From positions 1 to 64,000 of the forward strand of contig NZ_FNAS01000012.1 of assembly GCF_900101995.1 (NCBI RefSeq): a stretch of 64,000 bases of DNA, read 5' to 3'. The position numbers and the translations under genes are program-made. The notes beneath the pieces are model-generated. The model had not been told where the DNA came from. It did no database searches and worked only from the letters and a program-made list of their open reading frames with translations. Source of the stretch: Riemerella columbipharyngis (GTDB lineage Bacteria > Bacteroidota > Bacteroidia > Flavobacteriales > Weeksellaceae). Positions 27,401 to 34,481 of this stretch are shown one piece after another (position 1 is the first letter of the stretch; each line of letters begins with the position of its first letter).

Positions 27401-28167
27401 TTCCCGGTACAAACTGTGAATATGAAACGCTGAATGCTTTTAGAAAAGAGGGAGCAGAAGTGGCAATGAAGCCTTTGGTAAATCTTGACCACAACTATTT
27501 ACAAGAGAGTATAGAGACTTGGGCTAAGGAAATAGACCAATCTCAAATATTGGCGTTCTCAGGAGGATTCTCGGCAGGAGATGAACCTGACGGCTCTGCA
27601 AAGTTCATTGTCAATGTGCTGAAAAACGAAATTATGAGGGAAGCTGTGCATCGTCTTTTGGAGCGAGATGGAATGATTATAGGGATATGCAACGGCTTTC
27701 AAGCATTAGTGAAATCGGGACTTCTGCCGTATGGAGAAATCAGAGATTTGGACGAAAATTCCCCTACATTAGCCCATAATGCTATTGGCAGACATATTTC
27801 ACAGATGGTTAGGGTTAAGGTAGTTAGCGACCAAAGCCCTTGGCTCAAAGGTATGAAAGGAGAAATTTATAACATTCCTATTTCGCACGGAGAGGGACGG
27901 TTTATGGCATCTGAAAAGGTCATTGCTTCTTTGTACAATAGAGGGCAAATTGCTACGCAGTACATAGATTTGGAGGGAAGAGTAGCACACGGAATGCCTT
28001 TCAATCCTAATAATTCTCTATTTGGAATAGAAGGAATTACGAGCCCTTGTGGAAAAATATTCGGACGAATGGGGCACCCCGAGCGATTTGCTAACGGCTT
28101 GATGAAAAACATACCGGAAGCCAACTATCATAATATTTTCCGCAACGGCGTAGAATACTTTATGTGA
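24475..28167 (+). CDS. purL: Phosphoribosylformylglycinamidine synthase, single-chain
   Basis: 1230 residues, the large fused form also found in Gammaproteobacteria and Bacteroidota. It has an N-terminal PurS-like part, then a linker with SDHCRHTTFE, and two AIRS-like halves with ATP and FGAR sites (FKNETHNHPTEIEPFGGAST at about 310; GGKDSMSGTY at about 768). It ends in a class I glutaminase domain: VFPGTNCEYET (about 980), GGFSAGDEPDGSAKF, catalytic Cys in GICNGFQALVKSGLLP (about 1070) and PISHGEGRF. It converts FGAR, glutamine and ATP to FGAM in purine synthesis. It follows purB and is closed by a strong terminator. A stray EYFM end and all motifs indicate an intact gene. Confidence 0.98.
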   Translation: MSNKRIFVEKKGIFDIESPKVFDEIKSVVAHIQEVKVYNIYDVFGLSDDDFTKVVNNTFSDPVTDVLHYQNPAKNEWFATEFLPGQYDQRADSARQCIALLTGKDNTKVRSGKLIELKGIDKADMEKVKHLLINKVESQEKDLSVLEIPKEEVPDEIITYNDFNELNEGELAQFYNRHGFSFGLDDLQHIQSYFISEGRCPTETELKVLDTYWSDHCRHTTFETALTDIKFNGAFQETLDRIFKDYIEKRKFLGREQKPISLMDLATVCAKYFHKTGKLENLVISDEINACTIKIEAEFDGKTEPWYLLFKNETHNHPTEIEPFGGASTCLGGAIRDPLSGRSFVYQAMRLTGAADVLEPIEQTISGKLPQRTITKQAANGYSSYGNQIGLATTQVSEIYHEGYKAKRMEVGFVVGAVPENWVKREQPKQGDVVMILGGATGRDGVGGATGSSKEQDETSIHTLSTEVQKGNAVEERKIQRLFRNPEATRLIKKSNDFGAGGVSVAIGEIADSIEVNLDVLPLKYEGLNGTELAISESQERMAVVISEEDKTAFIQFCEEENIKAVEVAKVTDSGRMQMFWRGQKIVDLSREFLDTNGCPKSQKVSVEHLRTPNDEVIPFNKENFINLLKDKNIASQKGLIEMFDSTVGGTTVALPLGGKYQLTPMEGSVQTLPILGAEDVKTVSLASWGFDAFKSEQNSLIGASYAVVESVAKIVAMGGDYQNIRLSFQEYFEKLGTNPQKWGKPLASLLGAYDAQMNLGLAAIGGKDSMSGTYKDINVPPTLISFACADGKKEHIISPELKKAGNYIYYYRHQPNKEGMPDYETLKFVFDFIHQNIKNQNIVSAKTIKEGGIAVALAKMSFGNGLGVDIEVDENELFWNNIGALVLETSSELSHPHLTKIGEVIDNSFLKINDHIFDIDELKSAWTGTFEGLFPTIEREKIVIDIDEKENMVNPQAVVIKKHSIAKPRVFTPVFPGTNCEYETLNAFRKEGAEVAMKPLVNLDHNYLQESIETWAKEIDQSQILAFSGGFSAGDEPDGSAKFIVNVLKNEIMREAVHRLLERDGMIIGICNGFQALVKSGLLPYGEIRDLDENSPTLAHNAIGRHISQMVRVKVVSDQSPWLKGMKGEIYNIPISHGEGRFMASEKVIASLYNRGQIATQYIDLEGRVAHGMPFNPNNSLFGIEGITSPCGKIFGRMGHPERFANGLMKNIPEANYHNIFRNGVEYFM

Positions 28168-28190
28168 TAAAAAGTTTATTAAAAATATTA

Positions 28191-28216
28191 AAACACCACA
28201 TAAAGTGGTGTTTTTT
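28191..28216 (+). terminator. Terminator after purL
   Basis: AAACACCAC (28191-28199), loop ATAAA, GTGGTGTTT (28205-28213) and a T-run. Confidence 0.85.
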
Positions 28217-28244
28217 CTGATGAAAAATAGATTTTATTAGGGCT

Positions 28245-28850
28245 TTATCCTAATATTGAAACTTTATTCTCTAAAAGTTCATATATAGTGTCTCTGCCAT
28301 TATTCGGGCGTACATTTACAGCTCTTGTTCCTTGGAAATGCAGGCAGACTACGAACCCTAATTTAGCGGCATCCAAACAAGTGTATTTTACGCAGTATTC
28401 TAAAGCCAAGCCGCATATTTCTACTAATTCTATTCCTCTGTCTTTTAGAAAAACATCTAATCCTGTTTTGACAAAGGCATTATTGTCTTGGAATGCACTA
28501 TAACTATCAAATTCTATGTTAGTCCCTTTTTTAATGAAATGTGTACCTTTACTGATATCTAAATCCTTGTGAAATGCTGCTCCAAAGGTGTTTTGGATGC
28601 AATGATCTGGCCACATAAACTGGGGAATGCCATTTAGGATGATATTTTCTCCTACGTTTCTTCTGTTGTTAGAAGCAAAAGACTTGTGTCCGGAGGGGTG
28701 CCAGTCCTGGGTAAATATAATCTCGTCATAGCTGTTTCCGTTGGTAAGTTCGTTGATATAAGGGATTATTTCATTGGCATAAGGAACTTCTAAGGCTCCG
28801 TCTTGACAAAAATCATTTTGCACATCTACCACGATAAGGGCTTTTTTCAT
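28245..28850 (-). CDS. pncA: Nicotinamidase
   Basis: 201 residues from the ATG at 28850 (MKKALIVVDVQNDFCQDGAL). It is an isochorismatase-like hydrolase with Asp in VVDVQNDF, metal ligands in FTQDWHPSGHKSF (about 55-65), PDHCIQNTFGAAF (about 98) and the nucleophile Cys in ALEYCVKYTCLDA (about 165). It hydrolyses nicotinamide to nicotinate for NAD salvage and can activate pyrazinamide. An open frame extends 14 codons further upstream to 28892, but those codons (PPDIILKLQK) are not conserved in style and the MKKALIVVD start is normal for the family. It is convergent with purL and separated by the terminator. No partner genes. Confidence 0.95.
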   Translation of the reverse strand: MKKALIVVDVQNDFCQDGALEVPYANEIIPYINELTNGNSYDEIIFTQDWHPSGHKSFASNNRRNVGENIILNGIPQFMWPDHCIQNTFGAAFHKDLDISKGTHFIKKGTNIEFDSYSAFQDNNAFVKTGLDVFLKDRGIELVEICGLALEYCVKYTCLDAAKLGFVVCLHFQGTRAVNVRPNNGRDTIYELLENKVSILG

Positions 28851-28970
28851 CTTCTGTAATTTTAATATAATATCCGGAGGTAAAAATAACATAAAAATAC
28901 TTTTTTCAAAAGGGAATATAAAAAAAGCAGCTTGGGTACTACCGATAGAATATGGTTGTATTGAGTTTTT

Positions 28971-29001
28971 TTGTATAATAGCTTATAAAAACTTACTTTT
29001 G
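28971..29001 (+). promoter_or_regulatory. Promoter of the polyprenyl synthase-SDR pair
   Basis: TTG (28971-28973), 20 bases, then TACTTTTG (28994-29001), matching the flavobacterial consensus, 25 bases before the ATG at 29027. Confidence 0.65.
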
Positions 29002-29026
29002 TCCCAAATAAATCATCCTTTTATAT

Positions 29027-29998
29027 ATGAACTTTTTAGATGACTATCAAAATATTGTAGCAGAGGCGATAGAAAGATATACTTTCAAGAATCAGCCGAA
29101 AGAACTCTACGAACCGATGAATTATATCATTTCTCACGGAGGGAAACGCCTCAGACCAATAATGGTTCTTATGGGATGCGAGCTTTTCGATGGTGATATG
29201 AACAAGGCGATGAAACCGGCTCTTGCAATAGAATTTTTCCATAATTTCACTTTGATACACGATGACATTATGGATGAAGCTCCTCTACGCCGAAACAAAC
29301 CTACAATCCACACTTTGCATGGCATCAATGTGGGGATACTTTCGGGAGATGCGTTACTTATAAAAGCCTATCAGTTTTTTGAGGATTTGGAGCCGGAGCT
29401 TTTTAAAAAATGTATTCAGCTGTTTTCCGAAACGGGAGCTGTTCTTTGTGAAGGCCAGCAGATGGATGTCAATTTTGAAACAGACGAGAAGGTAACTTAT
29501 GAAGATTATATCAAAATGATTACCTATAAAACCGGAGTGCTGAGTGCGGCATCTCTTAAAATAGGAGCGATGATTGCCGGTGCGTCGGACAAAGAAGCGG
29601 AGGCCTTGTATAACTTCGGTAAGCATATAGGTATTGCTTTCCAGATTATGGATGATTATTTGGATGTCTTTGGGAATATGGAGCAGTTTGGAAAAAAACA
29701 CGCAGGAGATATTTACGAAAACAAAAAAACAGCACTCTACTTCCTTGCCTTAGAAAATGCTACCGAAGAAGAAGAAAAGGAACTTCATTATTGGTATTCC
29801 AAAAAAACAGATAATGTGGATAAAGTCTATGGAGTAGAAAAAATCTTCAGAAGGACAAAGGTAGATGAAAGAGTATTAAGGCTTATACAAAGACACAATA
29901 AGCTTGGACAAGATTGCTTGAAAGAAATCAATCTGCCGGAAAACAAAAAACACTCTTTTGTAGAATTAGCAAATTATTTACTAAAAAGAGAATCTTAA
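29027..29998 (+). CDS. Polyprenyl diphosphate synthase
   Basis: 323 residues. It is an all-helical trans-prenyltransferase with the first Asp-rich motif LIHDDIMDEAPLRR (about 84-90, DDxxD) and the second QIMDDYLDVFG (about 213), plus GGKRLRP near residue 44 and KHAGDIYENKKTAL after the second motif. It condenses isopentenyl diphosphate with an allylic primer to make a long prenyl chain. In this group the product is likely the menaquinone side chain or the carrier-lipid precursor, but chain length cannot be read off. The SDR gene begins 10 bases after its stop, so the two are co-transcribed from the promoter at 28971-29001. Confidence 0.93.
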   Translation: MNFLDDYQNIVAEAIERYTFKNQPKELYEPMNYIISHGGKRLRPIMVLMGCELFDGDMNKAMKPALAIEFFHNFTLIHDDIMDEAPLRRNKPTIHTLHGINVGILSGDALLIKAYQFFEDLEPELFKKCIQLFSETGAVLCEGQQMDVNFETDEKVTYEDYIKMITYKTGVLSAASLKIGAMIAGASDKEAEALYNFGKHIGIAFQIMDDYLDVFGNMEQFGKKHAGDIYENKKTALYFLALENATEEEEKELHYWYSKKTDNVDKVYGVEKIFRRTKVDERVLRLIQRHNKLGQDCLKEINLPENKKHSFVELANYLLKRES

Positions 29999-30008
29999 TA
30001 TCGAAAAT

Positions 30009-30734
30009 ATGATAGTATTAGGAAGTAATTCTGAAGTAGCACAAGCTTTTGTGGAAAAAATATTATCCGAAGGAAAGAGGTATGAAATGCTTTATCTCCT
30101 GACTTCGGATGCAGAGAGTACAAAAAGATTTGCACAGCATATAGAGGTAAAATATCTTCAGCAGAGCAAGGTAATGGAACTGGATTTAATGAACTCTGTC
30201 GATTTTTTAGAATTGGAGTCTGTGGATTCAGATTTGCTTTTTTGTGCTACAGGTTATTTGGGAATGAGTGTGGAAGACGGGCTTTACAATCTAAAAAATA
30301 CTGAGAAGATTATTAGTATAAATTATTCTAAGCTAGTCCCTGTTCTTAATTTTTTTGCTAAGAAAATGGAGGAACGCAGAAACGGGACGATGATTGTATT
30401 ATCTTCAGTAGCAGGAGACAGAGGACGGCAGAGTAATTTTATTTACGGCAGTGCCAAGGCTGGGCTTACGGCTTATTTAGGCGGACTTAGGAATTATCTC
30501 TTTGATAAAAAAGTCCATGTAATAACGGTAAAACCGGGATTTATGGATACAAAAATGACAGAAGGAATGCCCCTGAATCCTAAACTCACAGCTTCGCCGA
30601 AACAAGCTGCAAACTGTATTTACAAAGGATATAAGAGACAGAAAAATGAAATCTATGTGCTGCCGATATGGTGGGCGATAATGCTTATTATACGAAATAT
30701 TCCGGAATTTATTTTTAAGAAATTGAAATTATAA
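30009..30734 (+). CDS. Short-chain dehydrogenase/reductase
   Basis: 241 residues, a typical SDR. It has an N-terminal Rossmann motif variant MIVLGSNSEVAQAF, a mid-fold LLFCATGYLG in place of the usual NNAG, the catalytic Ser in MIVLSSVAGDRGR (about 139) and YGSAKAG (about 152, Tyr and Lys). VITVKPGFMDTKMTEG follows. The C-terminus (about 217-240) is hydrophobic (WWAIMLIIRNIPEFIF) and may touch the membrane. The sequence recalls DprE2-like and other lipid-sugar reductases, but the substrate is unknown. It lies 10 bases after the polyprenyl synthase, so an isoprenoid or lipid-carrier role is possible. That is inference from position. Confidence 0.85.
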   Translation: MIVLGSNSEVAQAFVEKILSEGKRYEMLYLLTSDAESTKRFAQHIEVKYLQQSKVMELDLMNSVDFLELESVDSDLLFCATGYLGMSVEDGLYNLKNTEKIISINYSKLVPVLNFFAKKMEERRNGTMIVLSSVAGDRGRQSNFIYGSAKAGLTAYLGGLRNYLFDKKVHVITVKPGFMDTKMTEGMPLNPKLTASPKQAANCIYKGYKRQKNEIYVLPIWWAIMLIIRNIPEFIFKKLKL

Positions 30735-30788
30735 AACTTTAATAATCAATATTTTGTCAAAAGTTATTCACAAAATAAAAAAGTGTTT

Positions 30789-30818
30789 TTGTGATTTGAA
30801 AAATATACATTAAATTTG
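30789..30818 (+). promoter_or_regulatory. Promoter of the pyrB-carAB operon
   Basis: TTG (30789-30791), 19 bases, then TAAATTTG (30811-30818). The start is predicted near 30824, leaving a leader of about 130 bases before pyrB, much longer than others in this window. Confidence 0.65.
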
Positions 30819-30865
30819 CAACAATGTATCTCGCGGATAAGAATATATTTTTTATAATGACAACA

Positions 30866-30937
30866 TTAGAGGGTGCCTCTCTAAACAGAATAATTTTTTT
30901 TTATTTAAACGAAGCCTTTGGGTTTCGTTTTTTTTTG
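30866..30937 (+). promoter_or_regulatory. Putative transcription attenuator in the pyrB leader
   Basis: Two hairpins lie between promoter and pyrB. The first is TTAGAG (30866-30871) with CTCTAA (30879-30884). The second is AAACGAAGCC (30907-30916), loop TTTG, GGTTTCGTTT (30921-30930) followed by nine or more T, a classic intrinsic terminator only 18 bases before the pyrB ATG. A terminator upstream of the first gene of a pyr operon implies control by read-through, known for pyr operons in other bacteria. The trigger (PyrR, UTP level, translation) is not visible, and no pyrR gene is in the window. Confidence 0.6.
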
Positions 30938-30954
30938 CTAAAAATTAACAAGAT

Positions 30955-31857
30955 ATGCTTACAATTTCAGATTTGAGTGTTGCAAAACTAAACAAACTTA
31001 TTAAAGAAGCCGAAGACTTCGCAAACGGAAAAACTCTAAAAGCCGAGCAGGAAATCTATGTCTCTAATTTATTTTTTGAAAATAGCACCAGAACTAAAAC
31101 CAGTTTTGATGTTGCAGAGCGTAGATTGGGGCTCAATGTAGTTCCATTTGATGTAACTACGAGTTCTGTCAACAAAGGAGAAAGCCTCTATGATACGGTA
31201 AAAACGGTTGAAAGCATTGGCGTAGATTTAGTCGTTATCCGTCATAAGAAAGATGCCTATTACAAAGATTTGAAAGGAATAAAAATACCGATAATCAACG
31301 GCGGAGACGGTGCCGGCAACCATCCCTCCCAGTGCTTGTTGGATTTATTGACCATAAAACAAGAATTTGGTAAATTCAAAGGGCTGAAAGTAGGAATTGT
31401 AGGAGATGTAAGGCACAGCCGAGTGGCAAACTCCGATGCCGAAGCACTCAGGAAATTGGGAGCCCGAGTTTATTTTTCGGGACCCGAATATTGGTTTGAC
31501 GAGGCGGAGTTTATCAACGGAAATTATATGTCTCTTGATGATATGATAAAAGAAGTAGATGTCCTAATGCTATTACGAATTCAGCACGAACGCCACGGCG
31601 AAAAAATGAAAATTTCTTTAGATAAATACCATAAAAACTATGGGCTTACCAAAGCAAGAGAACAAAAAATGAAACCTAATGCCATCATTATGCACCCAGC
31701 ACCCATCAATAGAGGCGTAGAAATAGATACCGATTTGGTAGAATGCCAACGCTCACGCATTTTTAAGCAAATGCAAAATGGCGTCTTTGCCAGAATGGCA
31801 ATACTAAAATATGCTTTGGAACAAAAAGGAGTTTCTTTTGAAGAAATAAAAGAATAA
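30955..31857 (+). CDS. pyrB: Aspartate carbamoyltransferase catalytic subunit
   Basis: 300 residues. It has the carbamoyl-phosphate motif [12 protein letters not shown] (about 40-51), [23 protein letters not shown], the QCLLDLLTI helix (about 127), [16 protein letters not shown] and [10 protein letters not shown], and ends with the [12 protein letters not shown] loop. It joins carbamoyl phosphate to aspartate in pyrimidine synthesis. It is followed after 57 bases by carA, which with carB makes the carbamoyl phosphate, so the operon groups both steps. Expression probably depends on the leader attenuator. No pyrI regulatory subunit is present. Confidence 0.97.
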   Translation: MLTISDLSVAKLNKLIKEAEDFANGKTLKAEQEIYVSNLFFENSTRTKTSFDVAERRLGLNVVPFDVTTSSVNKGESLYDTVKTVESIGVDLVVIRHKKDAYYKDLKGIKIPIINGGDGAGNHPSQCLLDLLTIKQEFGKFKGLKVGIVGDVRHSRVANSDAEALRKLGARVYFSGPEYWFDEAEFINGNYMSLDDMIKEVDVLMLLRIQHERHGEKMKISLDKYHKNYGLTKAREQKMKPNAIIMHPAPINRGVEIDTDLVECQRSRIFKQMQNGVFARMAILKYALEQKGVSFEEIKE

Positions 31858-31914
31858 TTGCGAAATTTAGTTCATTCTTACATAAAAATTTAATAAAATC
31901 TGATAAAAATTCAA

Positions 31915-32988
31915 ATGAAAAAAAAGTTAATATTAGAGTCGGGGGAAGTCTTTTATGGCGTTGGTTTTGGGTGTGATGAAGATACAACGGGCGAAGTGGT
32001 TTTCAATACTGGGATGACGGGTTACCAAGAACTACTGACAGACCCTTCCTACTGCGATCAAATCGTGTGTATGACCTATCCACTAATTGGAAATTATGGC
32101 ATCAACCGAGATGATTACGAGTGTATAGAGCCCTCTATTAAAGGACTTATTGTAAAGGAGATTTGTGATTTACCTTCCAATTTCCGCTCGCAGATGTCGC
32201 TAGATGAGTTTTTTACGAAAAAAGGCTTATCAGGAATTTCTGGCGTTGATACCCGAAGACTCACCAGAATTCTTAGAACCAAAGGCGTAACGAAAGGTAA
32301 AATCGTGAATGCCGATGCCCACGATAGCGAAGTTATAGAAGCACTAAAAACTCAGCCACTAAGCACCAATCAAATAGAAAAAGTATCTACTAAAACGCCA
32401 TTTGCAGCACCTGATAGAGGTTTTAAAGTGGTGTTAATGGACTTTGGTGCCAAACTGGGCATTATCCGAGAACTCTCACAAAGAAACTGCGATATTACAG
32501 TGGTTTCTCACGATACCACTGCCGAAGAAATTCTTATGATGGCACCCGATGGCATTATGCTGTCCAACGGTCCTGGCGACCCACAAGACATTCCCCATGC
32601 CCACGAAACGGTAAGGAAACTATTGGGCAAAGTCCCTATTTTTGGGATTTGTATGGGGCACCAAGTCATCGGTTTGGCGTGTGGCGCTAAGACTTTTAAG
32701 CTTAAATTTGGGCATCGTGGAGGAAACCACCCTGTGTTAGACCTCCGCACGCAGAAAGTGGCTATTACTTCTCAAAATCACGGCTATGCGATAGACCAAG
32801 AGAGTCTAAAAAATACAGAGTTGGAAGAAACGCACATCGCACTTAACGATAGAACCAACGAGGGGGTAAGGCATAAAATCCACCCATGTTTTTCGGTACA
32901 ATACCACCCCGAAGCCAGTCCTGGTCCAGAAGATGCCAACTATTTGTTTGATGAATTTGTGGAGATGATGAAAGAATGGAAAAAGTAA
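31915..32988 (+). CDS. carA: Carbamoyl-phosphate synthase small (glutaminase) subunit
   Basis: 357 residues. The N-terminal CarA domain (ESGEVFYGVGFG, FNTGMTGYQELLTDPSY, SGVDTRRLTRILRTKG) is followed by a class I amidotransferase domain with MLSNGPGDP (about 220), the nucleophile Cys in FGICMGHQVIGLA (about 245), GHRGGNHPV, and the His-Glu pair in SVQYHPEASPGPEDA (about 330). It supplies ammonia from glutamine to CarB. carB is not adjacent but 1.5 kb downstream, after two unrelated genes. The codon usage is somewhat richer in GC-ending codons than pyrB before it, perhaps reflecting recombination. Confidence 0.97.
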   Translation: MKKKLILESGEVFYGVGFGCDEDTTGEVVFNTGMTGYQELLTDPSYCDQIVCMTYPLIGNYGINRDDYECIEPSIKGLIVKEICDLPSNFRSQMSLDEFFTKKGLSGISGVDTRRLTRILRTKGVTKGKIVNADAHDSEVIEALKTQPLSTNQIEKVSTKTPFAAPDRGFKVVLMDFGAKLGIIRELSQRNCDITVVSHDTTAEEILMMAPDGIMLSNGPGDPQDIPHAHETVRKLLGKVPIFGICMGHQVIGLACGAKTFKLKFGHRGGNHPVLDLRTQKVAITSQNHGYAIDQESLKNTELEETHIALNDRTNEGVRHKIHPCFSVQYHPEASPGPEDANYLFDEFVEMMKEWKK

Positions 32989-33016
32989 ATAAGGTTTAAC
33001 AAATAAAGTATATGAT

Positions 33017-33481
33017 ATGAACTGTTATAATCATCCTGAAATTATAAGTGTAGCATCTTGTATAGATTGTAATAGAGGATTATGTGTAGATTGCTCCAAT
33101 CTTTATACAATCCCTATTTGTAGGTATTGTAATGTGAATAGAATAAAGAAAGAAAAAAGAGAAATTATTAAAGATTTTGTATGGATGTTTATGTTTGCTT
33201 TGGTATTAGCTTATGTCCTTACATCATCTATGCCTTCTACAGATAATGTTTATATTTCTCTATGGTTTACTGCATTTTATGCAGGATTGTCTATCTATAA
33301 TGGTTGGAAATTTTTGAGCAATATTACACCTAATATGTTTTTGGCACTTCCACTTATTGGATGGTTAATTTATTTTTGTGTAAAATATGTGTTGGCAAGT
33401 TTTGTGGGTATGATATTAACGCCATTTTTGATTTTAAAGAAAATAAAACGCTTATTAGATATTATTAAGATAGAGGTTTAG
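33017..33481 (+). CDS. B-box-like zinc finger membrane protein
   Basis: 154 residues. The N-terminal Cys/His cluster NCYNHPEIISVASCIDCN... then CVDCSNLY...CRYCN gives paired CxxC and CxxH ligands like a B-box-type zinc finger (about 1-40). A basic linker and three hydrophobic spans follow (VWMFMFALVLAYVLTSS; ISLWFTAFYAGLSIY; FLALPLIGWLIYFCVKYV), then a basic tail. Such small zinc-finger membrane proteins are common and uncharacterised in Bacteroidota. It sits between carA and carB, 28 bases after carA, and nothing suggests a role in carbamoyl phosphate synthesis. Composition is AT-rich, unlike carA. Confidence 0.75.
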   Translation: MNCYNHPEIISVASCIDCNRGLCVDCSNLYTIPICRYCNVNRIKKEKREIIKDFVWMFMFALVLAYVLTSSMPSTDNVYISLWFTAFYAGLSIYNGWKFLSNITPNMFLALPLIGWLIYFCVKYVLASFVGMILTPFLILKKIKRLLDIIKIEV

Positions 33482-33790
33482 AATTATAGGTAGTAGAAAA
33501 TATTCTACTCTTACTTAGATAACAGTTTTCTGAAAATGGCAATAACTTCAAAAAAATTAAAATCATTCTGTCGCAATAGAAGTAGAGAGTTAAAATTTAG
33601 TTTTAGTACCTATCGCAGAAGGCAATAGGAGCAAAAACAAAAAAATAATCCCTCTGCAGACTGTGGCGGTATTAAAAAATGATGAAGAATACAATTTCTA
33701 TACTGCGACAGGTTTAAAAATAAAAAAGAGTAACTGTCGCCACTTTATAAGGTATTTATAATTTAAAAATAACTAATAAAAAATATAAAA
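33482..33790. other. 309-base spacer in the car operon with gene remnants
   Basis: No intact gene. The frame 33594-33761 is open without an ATG and reads protein-like sequence (VPIAEGNRSKNKKII, PLQTVAVLKNDEEYNFYTAT) to a stop. Another frame from ATG 33537 gives 30 codons (MAITSKKLKSFCRNRSREL) that could be its beginning after one frameshift. The family is unknown. Several CTGTCGC or CTATCGC words occur, too irregular to call a repeat. Confidence 0.35.
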
Positions 33791-34468
33791 ATGATAAAAG
33801 AATTAAGTTTAAGCAAAGTAAGGCTAATGGAGTTTTACCAAGTGATGAAAAGTGTAAAAACTTTTCTAGAGCAAGAAAACTTGGAAACCCTTCAACTACA
33901 AAATATAAAAACCGAGTTTGATGACAAACTAACCGCCCTAGATGAAGCCCTAAAACCACTTACCAAAAGTACCTTTACCGAAGCACTTCAGAAAGAAGAT
34001 GAAACCCGAGATACTCTTTTAGTAGGGCTACAAATGCACTGCCGAGCCTTTGTGAACTTCCCCAATGAAGCCAAAAGTAAAGCCGCAAAAAGTTTACTTT
34101 TAGCGGTAGAAAAATATGGCAAAAATATACAAAGCAAAGCACTACAAGAAGAGACTGGAATTATTACCAATCTTTTGGAAGACTTTGCACAGAGTCCCTA
34201 CAAAGAAGAACTAAAAACTATAGGGGCTACCGAGTGGATTACTGCACTTACCGCCTCTAACCAAAAATTTACCGAACTCTACAACAGCCGAAACCAAGAG
34301 CGTGGCGCTATAGAAGTAGGCAAATCTAAGAAAACAAGAAAGGAAATGAACCAAGTATTTTCTCGCCTTGTTAAAACCATCAACGCACTAGCACTCATCA
34401 ATGGTGAAACAGGATATACCAACCTTGCCAATAATCTTAACGAAACTATAAGAAAAGCCAAACTATAA
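33791..34468 (+). CDS. DUF6261-like helical protein
   Basis: 225 residues, almost entirely helical, with long charged stretches and no signal peptide or membrane segment. The start [19 protein letters not shown] and the end [20 protein letters not shown] match the pattern I associate with DUF6261, a Bacteroidota family of unknown function, often found as scattered accessory genes. It lies 13 bases before carB and could be co-transcribed with it. The codon choice (many CTA, GCC and ACC) resembles carA rather than the AT-rich zinc-finger gene. Family call from memory only. Confidence 0.6.
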   Translation: MIKELSLSKVRLMEFYQVMKSVKTFLEQENLETLQLQNIKTEFDDKLTALDEALKPLTKSTFTEALQKEDETRDTLLVGLQMHCRAFVNFPNEAKSKAAKSLLLAVEKYGKNIQSKALQEETGIITNLLEDFAQSPYKEELKTIGATEWITALTASNQKFTELYNSRNQERGAIEVGKSKKTRKEMNQVFSRLVKTINALALINGETGYTNLANNLNETIRKAKL

Positions 34469-34481
34469 AGCCATTAGTATA

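Noticed and set aside
33482-33790. CTGTCGC and CTATCGC words as a repeat array
   Set aside because: Only a few irregular copies with different spacing and orientation.
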